This document shows, one piece after another, positions 10,861 to 23,000 of a stretch of 64,000 nucleotides of DNA; position 1 is the stretch's first letter; the number at the start of each line of letters is the position of its first letter. The translations under genes and the position numbers were made by a program. Source of the stretch: Trebouxia sp. TZW2008 (lineage: Eukaryota > Chlorophyta > Trebouxiophyceae > Trebouxiales > Trebouxiaceae); the NCBI GenBank assembly GCA_002118135.1, contig BDIU01000054.1, positions 1-64,000 of the forward strand. Reading direction: 5' to 3'. A model generated the notes under the pieces. The model saw only the letters and a program-made list of their open reading frames with translations. It was not told the origin of the DNA and searched no databases.

Positions 10861-12900
10861 CACTTGCTATTGCAATGTTCTGCATCTGGCTAACGCATGT
10901 AACACAGGCTGGTCGCTGATACTTGACTCAACCCCACAGACACCAAACATGATGCAACTGCAGCTGTAGAGTACCCCTAGCCACTTGCGCTGCAGTGCAA
11001 CAAGGGCACACTCCAGATCGAATGTTGTTACACAGCTGCGGCAGCCCGCAAGTCTTAGAGGTCTGTCTGCTTCAGTCGCACACTTGAAAGACTGCCTGCA
11101 CATCTTGTCATATGTGGCTGGCCTGTAACTATTGTCGCTGGATCAGTTCAAAGCGCGACTTGACAAGCAAAGAGTCAGGGCGCAACGACACATCTCAAGA
11201 ATGAGCAGTGTTTTCTGGCAGTGCATTGTGTACAATCTTGAAACATGCACCTGTCGAAATCAGCGTAGGACTACCTGGGTCTCAAAAGATAAGCAGGTAT
11301 CATATCCAATAGCATTCGGTGCTTCACAAAGCTACGTTACAAGAAGTGCACTCATGCGGTCGTGCAGCAATTTGCCGATTCAGGGCCCTGCATACTTCTG
11401 CTTCACACAGATCCCCAAAAAACTCGCTTGCATGCAAAATCTTACAGTCTTGTGGTGTATATGTATGCGCAGACCTGTACCCATACAGATCTATAGCAAG
11501 GTATGGACACACGCAGATCTGCAAGGCGCAAATCTGTACGGTTCTGCAGGGAGGCAAAGTTACATGGATCCATGCAGTATGGAATTGTGTATAATAACGT
11601 CGCTATAGACAACTCTTGACTCTATACGGGTGCAGATCTTCGCAGATTTACAGACCTCCAACTTCAGGGACGTATTTTAAAAGCGTCTGCGGTGAAATCT
11701 AAGGCTTTGCTCTGAACAAAATGCAGCTCAAGCAGCAACAATGCTAACACCCATCAGGCAGGCCGACATGTGTCCCAAGCTGCTGATGACGCAGTGGTAG
11801 CAACTGCATAGCCCGCTTGCATTCAATGATTGGTCTGAAAACATAAAGCACCACAGGCCAGTCTGCAATGCAGCTTCAGACTGCAGCAGTGTTGGCTTTG
11901 CTTGCTGCTGATCCACAGCTCCAACATGTGCTGGCTAGACGACTTGTTCAGTACCAACATCATGACATCAGATTCGTCTGACTGCATTTATCCTCTGATC
12001 TGCAACTGGTCATGAGTCTGTAGCCGCTTGCAACATCTTTCAGAAAAGCTTGACAAACAGAAGCACAACAGCAAAGAATACAGTAAAGAAGGGGATTGCT
12101 TGATGTTCTTCACTATGGTGCCAAACGGCATAAACTTGTTTGACCTTTTCCTTACAAACAATTGTGGGAAGAAGGGGGTCTGCTCCATGGCCAATTGTTG
12201 GCTCATTGCCATGGTTTAGCGTGAGCCTGGATCTACAATATGGCAACTGCTGTACCAATCCAGTAGAATTTCAATCTGTATCAAGGCTTGAGCTATCAGG
12301 CTGCACCTGCCATTTAGGACCTGCAAATAAAGAACACTATCTTGCCATGAGCACGCAGGCAACGTGCACGCCTACGGTGTGGGACAAACTGAAGGGACAA
12401 AAAGAACTTCAGTCTGTACTGGTGCTTGAACAATCAGGCTGCAGCTGCCATTTAGTACCTGCAAATCAAGAGCATTATCTCAAGCATGCATTGCTTGCTT
12501 GTGGAGCACCCATGAGAGACAGGCCTGCAGCGTTCTACGCTGTGTGAAACAAAGCAAGCCCACAATGAGCGGCCAATGCTGGGATGATATTCAGTATGTT
12601 GCCCAACATTATGATTGAATCTGCTGGCTAATCTGCTTGCTGTGTCTCTGTGCCAGCACAACTGCTGTACCAGAAACCATTCGCACTATGTAGGTGCAGA
12701 GATGCAAAGCTGACTTCAGCAGAATTGCAAAAGGCAGCTTTGAAGGTGCTGATTAAGCTAAGGTGAGGCATGCTATTTAACAAGAAGAGTAAATGTTTTG
12801 GCAAGGATCGAAAAATCACATCCCTGAGTCGCATGTGCAGTGCATGAGCAATGCCTGTCACAGCAAGTCAGAACTGTTGCAAAGGCATGCAGTCTTTGCG
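10861..12900. other. intergenic or unresolved, no gene supported
   Basis: The plus-strand frame at 11132-11608 is open but its composition is not protein-like. A 138-bp tandem pair lies at about 12285-12490 (CAGGCTGCANCTGCCATTTA, then GACCTGCAAATNAAG). Near 12683-12765 (+) a short segment flanked by TAG| and |GTGAGG reads DAKLTSAELQKAALKVLIKL, which looks like a coding exon but has no partner. The 3' end of the minus-strand gene (last exon seen ends at 12922) may also lie here. Confidence 0.4.
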
Positions 12901-12921
12901 GTAAAGAAAACGTTTGCCGAC

Positions 12922-15900
12922 CTTTGACTGCCTTGCTTAGGGCCGCAGCTGTGGCAGCTGTGGTGGCAGTGGCCTTCTTGACTTGGCGCTTTGCCTGCTT
13001 TGCAAGCTTGGCAATAGGCTGCTTCGCAACACCTTCTACCAAGTCATCAAGCCCTTGTTCTGCACAGCCCAAGCTACTAAGGTGACGCTTAGCACGCTTT
13101 TACGTCAAAAGTACAAGGCTGCATTGCTTCTGCACAGCACAAGCTGTGAAGGTGACCGAGACATGACTCGAACATGTTAGTTGTGCTGCCAACAGCCTCG
13201 CTGCACAAAGTCCACGGCCCAATGCCCTCAGTGAGATGGAGGTGTTGCTGATGTCTGACCCTGCCCTCATCAGCACCCTGCATGGTTGCGCAGATGTGGA
13301 CCAGACTGCCCCAAAGGTCAGGCGCTAACCTGCTAAAGCAGCAAAGCCACTGCACAAGAAGAGGTTCGACGCAACTGTTGTCCTGTCTGACTCCAACAAC
13401 CCACATCAGGCACTCTGCTCTTGATGCTCAAAACAAGCCAGCCTGGCAACATAGGGCTTTGGCCGTGCATACTTAGCACTTGTTCCAGCAAGTGTAACAC
13501 ATAATCTGATCATCAACAATCTCACCTGCCAAAGCATCACGAATGACTGCAGCTTCATCCTCAGCGCCAATATCAGCAATGCAGTCCAGGCCCATTAGTA
13601 ATACCTCCCACTCTTTCTGCTTGGCAAGCACAACTGCTCCTTGGATGACTTGCTGTGTATGACCCAACCTCAGACAGGCAACAGACATCCTAGCAACCTG
13701 CACGTGCAGCATCAATATGAACTTTGAGTTGCAGGGTGGTCACCCAAGCACTGGCGCCTGTGCATGTCTAAAAGCAGCTTGCAGCGTATGGCAAAGCCTT
13801 AGACAGGCAACACACATCCTGGCAAGCTGCGTCCGCAGAAACAACACGATTCTGAAACTGTCAGAATGCCATTCTCCTGCTTGGCAAGCACTACTGCTCC
13901 TTGGATGACTTGCTGTGTATGGCCCAGCCTTAGACAGGCAACACAAATCCTAGCAACCTGCATGCACAGAGTCAACATGTCTCTTAGACTGTCAGGGTGC
14001 CATTTCTCCTGCTTGGCAAGCACTACTGCTCCTTGGACGACTTGCTGTGTATGACCCAGCCTTAGACAGGCAACACACATCCTCACAACCTGCAGTGAAT
14101 GGTTACGTCAAATCATACGGCAGCAAATGACTGTAACAGAGAGTTCCTGGAACTGTACTGATTTCTTTGCACAAATGAGTTGAACTGACTGAACTGGGAT
14201 GTCACACATGCACTGACGTCTGTGCATTTCTCCAGGCCGCCTGCTGCGTTCACATGCAGTGCATTCATTCTTCATTCATTCATTCATTGGAAAGGTGGGC
14301 TAGGCAGGCTCAGCAGGCCCATCTAGGTACGAACAGAAGCAATCAACTGTCTCTAACCAGTTCGATCATGTGCTATCCTAAACCATTCATATTGGACATG
14401 GAGGGCGGAGAGGTCCTTGTACACAGTTGACTGCCAAGTATCTCTGGGTTTACCCTTGGCCTGAGTGCCTGATAACTGCCCAAACATACACTGATAAGGC
14501 AGTGCACAGCCTGGCAACTTGTACATACAGCAAAGATCCTGAATGTGATGAGATGCTGGACACGCACTGACCCTTGTGCATATCTTCCAGCGGGTTGCTG
14601 AGTATGGCAACACACGTGCTGGCAGCCCGCACGTGCAGCATAAGTCAAATTCAAAAGTGCTCAAACGCAATTTGGGGAAGTGATTGGAAGTTTCCTGCAA
14701 TGCAGGGCCGTTACACACTAACGCCATCTGTGCAACTCTCAAAGCGGCTTGCTGAGCACGTAGGCCACACACATGCTGCGGTGCATAATTGTTTGGAATC
14801 AAGCACATGGGTAGAGCAAAACAGGGCTCATTGCCATGGCAATACCCAAAAGCACCCAATCGCACCAACATTGCTGCATTGCAAGGTCAATGCACAAGCA
14901 ATGACGTCTGCGCACCTCTCAAAGCAGCTTGCTCAGCACATGTGCAACACACATGCTGCTGTGCATAACTGTGACTACAACATAAGACCACAACATATGA
15001 CCACAACATGTGACCACAACATGTGACTTCTGACAACCATGCATGGCTGTCAGGAGTCAGGCACATGGGTAGCGCAAAACAGGGCTCACCGCCCTGACAC
15101 AGCCCAAAAGTGCCCAAACGCACGATGCTTTTGCGTCGCATGGTCAATACACAAGCAGTCTGCACACCTCTCAAAGCAGCTTGCTTAGCACGTCTGCCAC
15201 ACACATGCTGCGGTGCATGGTTCTCAGGAGTCAGGCATGTGGAAAAAAGACGAAAGGGCTCACCGCCTTAGCAAAGCCCAAATGCACCACTTGAGCTGAG
15301 CAGATACAGATGTCAACTGTCTTCTTATTGTCCACAGCTGTGACTCCCATCATACCAACAGCAGCGTGAAATCCCTGTAGCAAACACAAATGAAAAGAAA
15401 TGCAAAGCATAAAACAAAAACAACTTGCTTTTCCAAAAGCTTAAGAAAGCAATTCTGTTGTGTTCTCTAAAATAGCTGCTGCTGAGTGATTTATACAGTA
15501 GCTTCTCTTTGTAAGGGCACTCAACGTAAGATGGTTCTTGACGCAAGGACCAGGCAATTTGAAACCAGTCACTGCATTCTGGCTGCAGAAGTCCCTCTGA
15601 GTAAGGGCAATTTTCTGAGTAACGAACGTAGACATTATAAAGATAAGTTACTATAGCAAACAGCTGCTCCTTACAGAGACGCTCAGCACAAGACTGCCTA
15701 GCGAGATAGGACTTGCGCCACACACAGCTAGCACATGTGCTGGCAGGTGTTACCATTGTTGTTATCGCTATTGAACAGCTGCTGCAGATCTGTTCAACTC
15801 CACTTGAATCACTTGCTGAGGCGTTAATTGTTCGCAATAAATGTCACGGGACATCAACAAACAGTTGCTGCTGAGTACAGTACAGAGTGCAAAATCAAGC

Positions 15901-16495
15901 CTGCAGTCTTGTCAGTGCTGCCATGACAATTGCGCTGAAAACCCCATATGTCAAAATTGCAAGCAAGCAGTGACTTGGAAGCAAGCAAAAAGCAGTAGAA
16001 CTTACAAGTCCAAGGTGCTGCGAAAAAGCAACAAGCATCCTCCAAAGAATTGTTGGGCCAATTGCCCAAGCATGCACCACCAATGTTTTCAGATGAGGCG
16101 CATTGTCTGCCCAACCTGATGAACACGCGTGATCTTGAAAAGTTGCCAAGAATGTTCTTGAAGCTGAAACGGCATTCATCGCACAGCCTTGCAGTCAAGG
16201 TCAGCGCAGCAGTGTTCTTGTCACGAAGCAACTACAAGCACCAGCAACCTAGTCGGGTGATCTCACCAAGGCGCGGCCTCGATCTGAGTCTGCGTCTGCC
16301 ATGTGCGTAGGCAGTTTCTGGGCGGTCTGAGAACCACGCTGTCGCGTTGCACGGTAATCGGCGTTTACCAATCAGGCGCTCTGGCACTACAGGTCGCAAT
16401 TGACGAATGCAGCCGACTTGCGGCTGAAGCCATGAAGAGTGAGCAGTGACCTCAGCAGAGGAGCCGACAAGCTGCGAGTGTGACAGTAGGCGCAT
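12922..16495 (-). CDS. unrecognised protein with organelle-type N-terminus (3' end not found)
   Basis: Minus-strand exons, all phase-consistent: 16495-16267, 16163-16006, 15374-15288, 13697-13526, 13059-12922. The ATG at 16495 opens an Arg/Ser/His-rich leader with few acidic residues. Later segments read TLVVHAWAIGPTILWRMLVA, GFHAAVGMMGVTAVDNKKTV, VARMSVACLRLGHTQQVIQG, then CIADIGAEDEAAVIRDALAE and VAKQPIAKLAKQAKRQVKKA. The last two exons join cleanly across a phase-1 junction (GCAG|AA). I do not recognise the family; the helical repeat-like segments are compatible with an alpha-solenoid. The reading frame is still open at 12922, so at least one exon is missing. It is head to head with P5CDH, 506 bp apart. 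The 1.6-kb intron before the VARMSV exon is made of copies of that exon. Confidence 0.6.
13780..15280 (-). repeat. long array of decayed exon copies inside one intron
   Basis: Reading the minus strand, copies of the VARMSVACLRLGHTQQV coding start (with acceptor) precede the intact exon at 13697. The clearest are at about 13875-13950 and 14005-14090, with a weaker one at 13785-13830. More diverged copies occur near 14585, 14745, 14920 and 15170 (AAGCAGCTTGCTNAGCACGT). A second unit (GGCTCACCGCC...CAAAAGCACCCAAACGCAC) recurs near 14820, 15080 and 15255 and matches the end of the exon at 15288. Confidence 0.75.
15494..15690 (+). mobile_element. MITE copy A (degenerate), TA-flanked CAGT family
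   Basis: It starts TA-CAGTAGCTTCTCTTTGTAAG, like the terminal repeat of the intact copy at 36259, and keeps the inner 'GTAAGGGCA' motifs and 'CACTGCATTCTGGCTGCAG'. Its right terminus is eroded, so the end is approximate. Confidence 0.55.
15691..15755 (-). repeat. dispersed repeat with core CACATGTGCTAG
   Basis: The reverse complement of this stretch (AGCACATGTGCTAGCTGTGT, then GTGGCGCAAGTCCTATCTCG, CTAGGC) matches plus-strand sequence at 8521-8570 and 56795-56840. The class of this element is unknown. Confidence 0.5.
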
Positions 16496-17001
16496 AGGCT
16501 GCTAGACGTCCGGGTAATTCTCGCAGACGCACAGCCGCGCTGCGCCATCACATCATGATCAGATGGATACAATACATCTGCCTCCGGTACTACAATGAGC
16601 TGCAATGCATGGAGCTGGCCATGCAGCGCAAAAATGTGTACAGGAGCGCTATTGAGATGTGGACGTGTGCACCAAGCAATTAGGTGACAGCTCCGAAGCC
16701 ATAGAAGCTGTTCAGGAGTTTTCAAATGATGTTGATCTTCTTCTTCAACTGGTGCGTCTTCTTCTTTGAGATGCGCATGTGATTGTCACATTGTCATGCG
16801 GCTTTGACCCGTGCTGCAAGGGTCATTGGCGATCGTGCTAGCTTCACAATCAGTTGGACCGAAGCACAAACGCACTCTTCTACCCTTCCAAGCGCATCAG
16901 GAAATCCGCTCTGCGCCAAAGTGTTCGACAGTCGCTTCGCATAGAGCTCCGGTTGACCAAGTCAGACTCGGGGTCAACTTCCTGCGTGAGCTTGTAGCGT
17001 G
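16496..17001. promoter_or_regulatory. divergent intergenic region, shared promoter space
   Basis: It has 506 bp between the ATG of the minus-strand gene (16495) and the ATG of P5CDH (17002). A common control region is inferred from the arrangement. No core promoter motif could be assigned by eye. Confidence 0.4.
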
Positions 17002-20000
17002 ATGTGGGCTAGAGCTTTGCAGAGGCAGGCGATCAATTGGAACGGTCGCCGCCTGCTCGGTTCGTGGGCCAACTTGGACGCGACCAAGATCTCAGGAGCG
17101 AATCCAGCCCAGGCTTACAATCTTGGTAAGCGCATGGCACTGCGATTGCCTGAGAGCGTGCTAGAATGTGGTGATTTTCCGCTCTTCACCACCTTCATGT
17201 GGTGCTGCCGTCGATTTCGCGCATACGCTGACGACCGACTTTTTGCTTAGTCAACGGCAACTGGCATCTGCCAAGCAAGAGTAAAACCATTCCCGATCCG
17301 TACAACGGAGAAGAATTTGTCAAGATACCCGATCCACAGGTGCGCAAGCAACATGTCGGGTTGATGATGGAATTGGGTGTCAGGTGTTGACCGAGAAAGT
17401 ATGCATGCTGGTCACCAAGCACTCAAGACACTATGTACTGACTGCAGTCCAGTGAGGTTGGCGAATTTGTCAAAAGTTTGAAGGCAGTTCCAAAGTCTGG
17501 ACGCCACAATCCGCTCAAGAAGCCTGAAAGGTGTGCTCACAACAGCATCAGTGTTTCACTGTGGTCTGATGTCCAGTCTGTGGGACACCCGCCAGCAGAC
17601 TCCCGGGCTGCCTCTTTAGACAGAGGCCCCCGTCATGATGCCTAATGGCGTAGACTTGTCTCTATTCTGTTTCCCACTGTTTTCTGTTCTTCAGCAGTTT
17701 TGTCTATACAAAGCGTCATTCTCTTGAGCTGACTGTGTGGGCCAAGCAGACTGCTGAAAATGCCTGTCATGAGTTTTGAATTTGTATCAGAATGCGGTTT
17801 ACATGCACAATCACTGTCACAAAGCTGACTTACATCATGTGCAAATGTGATCGCTGAGCAAGTGCAAACAGCATGCAGTTGCACTTGCCTTCAGAATGGA
17901 TGGTCTTGATTGACGCATGTATAGTGAATTCTCTTCGCAACGACTGCTTTGGTGCTCAAGAGAGTTGTCCTTAGATTGAGTTGTCCTTACTTAGAAATGC
18001 CACTGTTGTCAAAATGCAGTGACTGGTGAGAGATTACACCGTTCTATCATTGAGAATGTGCTTACAGTAAGTGCCCTTGCACAGAGACGTTGCTGTACAA
18101 GCTGTACCATTGCAGGTGTCGCCTGTGTGGAGACATGCAAGCCACAGCACCAGCATCTGCATTTGCTGTTTACATGAAGTGCATTGGCTTACACCGTCGT
18201 TTTACAAGATACACTTTGTTACAATTGGTTACCCTCAATTACGCTTAATTACGCTTAGTCGTAAGACATTTGTGCCTGCAGGTATAACTTGTACGGAGAC
18301 ATTTGCTCAAGAGCTGCTATCGAGCTCAGGAAGCCAGATGTGAGAACTCACTACTTGCACCAGTCATTGTCATTCAAGCAATTGCTTCAATCACCAGTTT
18401 AACAGCATCCTGTTACACATGCACTGTGGCAGATATGTGATGTGTGTCTGCACTGTGTGGAACCCCCTGCATTATAACTCATCAGGTTTTGATTCCCACC
18501 ATGGAAAGCGCAAGAACGCCTTAAAACCCTAAACCCTATAACCTAATCAATTCCCCTAACAAAGATAGAATTGTAAATTTTTCTCAGGGGTTTTCAAACC
18601 CTACCGCCCAAAATCCGAGGAATTATATTGTCAGGGGTGTGGAGCAGTGATTCAATTGTCATGCACTGCAGTGCCCCTGTGTTACTGCAGTTGACAGTTC
18701 AATCTCAACTCTTTGCTGCTGTCACAGTGTATCAATGTCTTGATCATCACCAGTTCTGCTAAACATGTGGTGATTGTTACAATGTCATGTACTGCAGTGC
18801 CCCTGTGATACTGCAGTTGATACTTCAATCTCAACTCTTTGCTGCTGTTACAGTGTATCAATGTCTTGACCATGGTCATTTCTGCTAGACATATGGTGAT
18901 TGTTACAGTGTGGACAACTGCAGTGCCCCTGTTATACTGCAATTGGTAGTTCAATCTCAGCTCTTTGCTGCTGTTACAGTGTATCAATGTCTTGGTCATC
19001 ATCAGTTCTGCTAGACATATGGTGATTGTTACAATGTCATGCACTGTAGAAACCCTGTGATACTGCGGTTGATACTGCAAGCTTAACTCCTTGCTGCTGT
19101 CATAGCAGATCAACACTTTGATCATTGTCATCGCTGCTAGCTGTATAGTGATGTTACACGACTGTTGGTTCATCAACAACTGTTGACAAATGAGGCAGCT
19201 CATGGCAAGCATGACCTAGAGACACAGCTGTTAACCATGTTTGCATGACATCAATCATGACATGGCTCACTTAACACAGCATATTGTGTACAATTAGCAG
19301 ACGTTTTTGCCAATGACGCATGATGTTTGTAAGGCAAGAATGACCTAATGATGATGAATTTGGTGTGCATGATATGTGTATTGAAATGATACGGTATCTT
19401 GTATACAGGTTGCAGAGTTTTTTGCCAATTGTGCATGATGTTGCAAGGCAGGAATGACCTAATGATGATTGATCTAGTGTGCATGACATGACTATCAAAT
19501 CGATACAGCATGTTGTGTACAGGTAGCAGATTTTTTTGCAAAGCTGATTCAGAGGTTCAGCCCAAAGAGCTATACCCAAGCTCTGGCAGAGGTCAAGATC
19601 ACACAACGCTTCTTGGAGAACTTCAGTGGTGACTCGGTATGCACACCAACCCCAGGAATCCTCATCTGTCTCATCTGTAGTGGTTGCATGCTTTGTTTGT
19701 TTGTCTTTTCGCCAGTCCAAAGAGCTATATCCAGGCTCTGGCAGAGGTCAAGATCATAAAGTGCTCTTTGGAGAATTTCTGCAGTGAATCGGTCTGCACA
19801 CCAGACCCGGGAACCTTCACAAATGAGGATGACTTCGATTGCAAAGCAAACCCCTGGATTCTCCACTTGTCTCATCTGGGTAGGCTGTATGCTTTGTCTT
19901 TTGGTCTTGATGTGCACTCTCATGTAGTACGAGAGCTATACCGAAGCTCTAGCAGAGGCCAAGATCACACAGCGCTTCTTGGAGAACTTCAATGGTGACT

Positions 20001-23000
20001 CGGTACGCACATGAAACCCAGAATGTTCTTGTTCTCTTTTGTTTGTGTCGGCTGTCATGACTTCGTACACTTTCCTGTAAAGAAGTCAAGATTACGCCAT
20101 ACTTCTTAGAGAGCTTCAGCGGTGCCATGGTGTACAAATCCATCCTGAATCATCATGTTCGAGTGATGGCGTATCAAAGTTCAGAGTTGTTCATTTGCTC
20201 ATCTGTGGTCTTGTCTGATGATTTTGATGGACAGTCTTTTGTAGTACAAAAACTGCACTCGCGTTTTGGCAGAGGTCAAGATCACTCAGCACTCCTTGGA
20301 AAATGTCAGTGGTGGCTGCGTATGCATAGTCACCTTTAGAAGTTCTCAATCAGTTTGCGCTAAAATGTATGCATGTTTGTGTTCAGCACACGTGTTATCA
20401 CACTGTCATCTGCGTGGGCTGTGTGCTTTGTTCGTTTGTCTTGCTGGACAGTCGCATTTAGTACAAAAATCATCCCTAAGCACTGACAGAAATCAAGATT
20501 AACGGAGCCTTTTCAGTGGTGACTCAGTATGCATGTTAAGTCCATCCTTCATATCTCGCGCAGCAAACGATCAAGTGGAACACACAGCTTGCTCAGTCAT
20601 ATGTATGTCACGTGCTGCTTGCAGCTCAAACGCATGTCAGCTGAGCCGGACTCAAAGCTAGCAAGGCTTCACATATCTTGACACTTGACCCATGTTTGTG
20701 CTGTTGACCCTTGCATGGGTTGTGTTCTTTGACACAGGGATTCTCATCTCCTGGCTCTGACCCCACAACTGCTTGGTGCGCCGCCCAACCTTCTAGTGTG
20801 TCTGGGGATGACCTGGAACAGCAGAGCAAGATGGATATTGGTAGCCCAAAGGGCCAAAGAGGTTTGATACCCTAGTTTATGACCCATATTTGCATGCAGG
20901 TATGGAATGGCGCCCAATCTTCTGGCATGTCTGGGAACCACTTGGAGCAGCACGGCGACAGAGACTGGTGGCCCGAAGGGCCAAAAAAATTTCCTGAAAG
21001 GGTTTCATACCCTAAGCCTCGACCCATGTGCATGTAGGTACGTTTTGCGGCAAGGTCTTTTGGAGTGTCTAGGGACCACCCAGGGCAGCAGAGCAATGGA
21101 TACTGGTGGCCATTTGGGCCTGTATGTCTTTTTCCTTGACATAGTGTTCCAAGACGTCCTAGCTGTCGACCCATGTACATGCAGTTACACTTTGCTGCCA
21201 GGTCTTTTGGGCAGTCTGGGGACGACTTTGGGCAGCAGAGCAGTGAGTACACATGGCCATTTGGGTCAGCCCTCCTGCTGTAGGGTTACCTTACCCTAAC
21301 TCTTGACCCATATGCTTACAGGTACGATTTGCAGCCAGGTCTTTTGGGGTGTCTGGGGACCACCCAGGACAACAGAGCAATGGGTACAGATGGCCATTTG
21401 GGCCTGTGGGTCTGATCACCCCTTTCAACTTTCCCTTAGAGATCCCCGCCCTCCAAGTCATGGGCTCCCTGTTCATGGGCAACAAACCCCTACTGCATGT
21501 CGACCACAGGTAACACACCATGTCTCAGACAGAAAAAGGCCACTATGTGCACATTATGGGTGTTATCACCCCCTTCAACCTCCCCTTAGAGTTTGTATGC
21601 ATGCTGCAGCACTGCGGCATGTCCATATACGGTGCTAATTCCAGCTCTGGCATAAAATGTTGCACACCGACAAATAATGTAACACTTCATCTGCTTTATT
21701 GATACAAGGTGAGCTGAGTGATGGAGATGTTTGTGTGCAGGCAGCATCACTGCAAACATGCTGATGAAGAGTGTAGACTGTTTGAGTCTGCAACAGCTTG
21801 TTTGCATGTTGCCACAGGAATGGTGGTCAAGATGTTTGCACATAGGGTGGCTGCACGTAGGTGCTTGAAGATTTTTTCCAAGTCAGCCAACTGCAAATTT
21901 ATATGTGCTTTTGTGCTCCAGGGTGAGTTTGGTGGTGGAGATGTTTGTACGCATGCTGCATCATTGCGGCATGCCACTGGACGATGTAGATCTAATCCAC
22001 GGCAACGGCAAGGTGGTCGGAGAGATCCTGAAGACCGCTCAAGTCAGGAGTACACTGTTCACTGGAAGTGCAAAGGTGGCAGAGCTCCTAGCAAAGGAGC
22101 TTCAGGGCAAGGTATACTTCTTCTTCTGGTTATTAATCTTTTTCTTTTTGTGCAACAGTGACTTGGTATGATGTTGTGCAAAGGTTGCAGAGCTTTTAGC
22201 AAAGGAGCTTTTGGGCAAGGTGAGCATCTTCTTTCTATCTTTACTGAATTTCTTTTTGCAGATGAAGTTTCAGGGCAGTTTACACCTTTTTGTTGGCAAC
22301 TTTGGCATTTTCAGGCCTGCATCTTGAAGCACCGTTACCTTTTCATTTCAATATCAAAGCAGCGTATTTACTGGAAGTGCAAAGGTGGCAGAGCTTCTGG
22401 CAAAGGAGCTGCAGGGCAAGGTACGTGTTTTCCCCTGCACGTAGCTGTTGTTTGTAGTGTACAACCATTGAAGCGGTCTCTGCTTAGGTAACACAGAGCT
22501 TCTACCTGTTTGTAGAGTACAACATTGAAGCGGTCTCTGCTTAGGTACAGAGTTTCTACCAACAGGAAATGCAGGGTTCATGTGTTCAGCACGTCTAAGG
22601 TTTTGCTCTGCGTTCTGATAGCAGGATAAAATCTCGTTTCAACAATTTAAAGTCCTGCTCCCTTTCTCTGGTCCCTGTTGTCTTTGGAAGACGCTGGTTT
22701 TGACCAGAAACTGTTGGCTCTCGGCTTGACTGTGTATGTATCACTATCAAGGAGTCTTTGCTTAGCATTCCTACATGAGTCAAATGACCCAGTGCGTGCT
22801 GCAGAATGCAAAATCACCAGCTACGAGCACCATCTTTCTCTGCCTTTTCAGGTGTTCTTAGAGGACGCTGGCTTTGACTGGAAGGTGTTGGGCCCTGATG
22901 TGAGCAACATTGACTATGTCTCCTGGGTGTGTGACCAAGATGCCTACGCATGCAGTGGACAGAAGTGCAGTGCCCAGTCTATGCTGTTCGTCCACAAGAA

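Noticed and set aside
11132..11608. 158-codon plus-strand open frame
   Set aside because: Composition is Cys/Gln/Thr-rich in the way random frames are here, both other frames are also partly open, and there is no splice or family support.
18520..18600. interstitial telomere
   Set aside because: Only two to three imperfect CCCTAAA units; listed as a motif but not as a telomere or chromosome fusion point.
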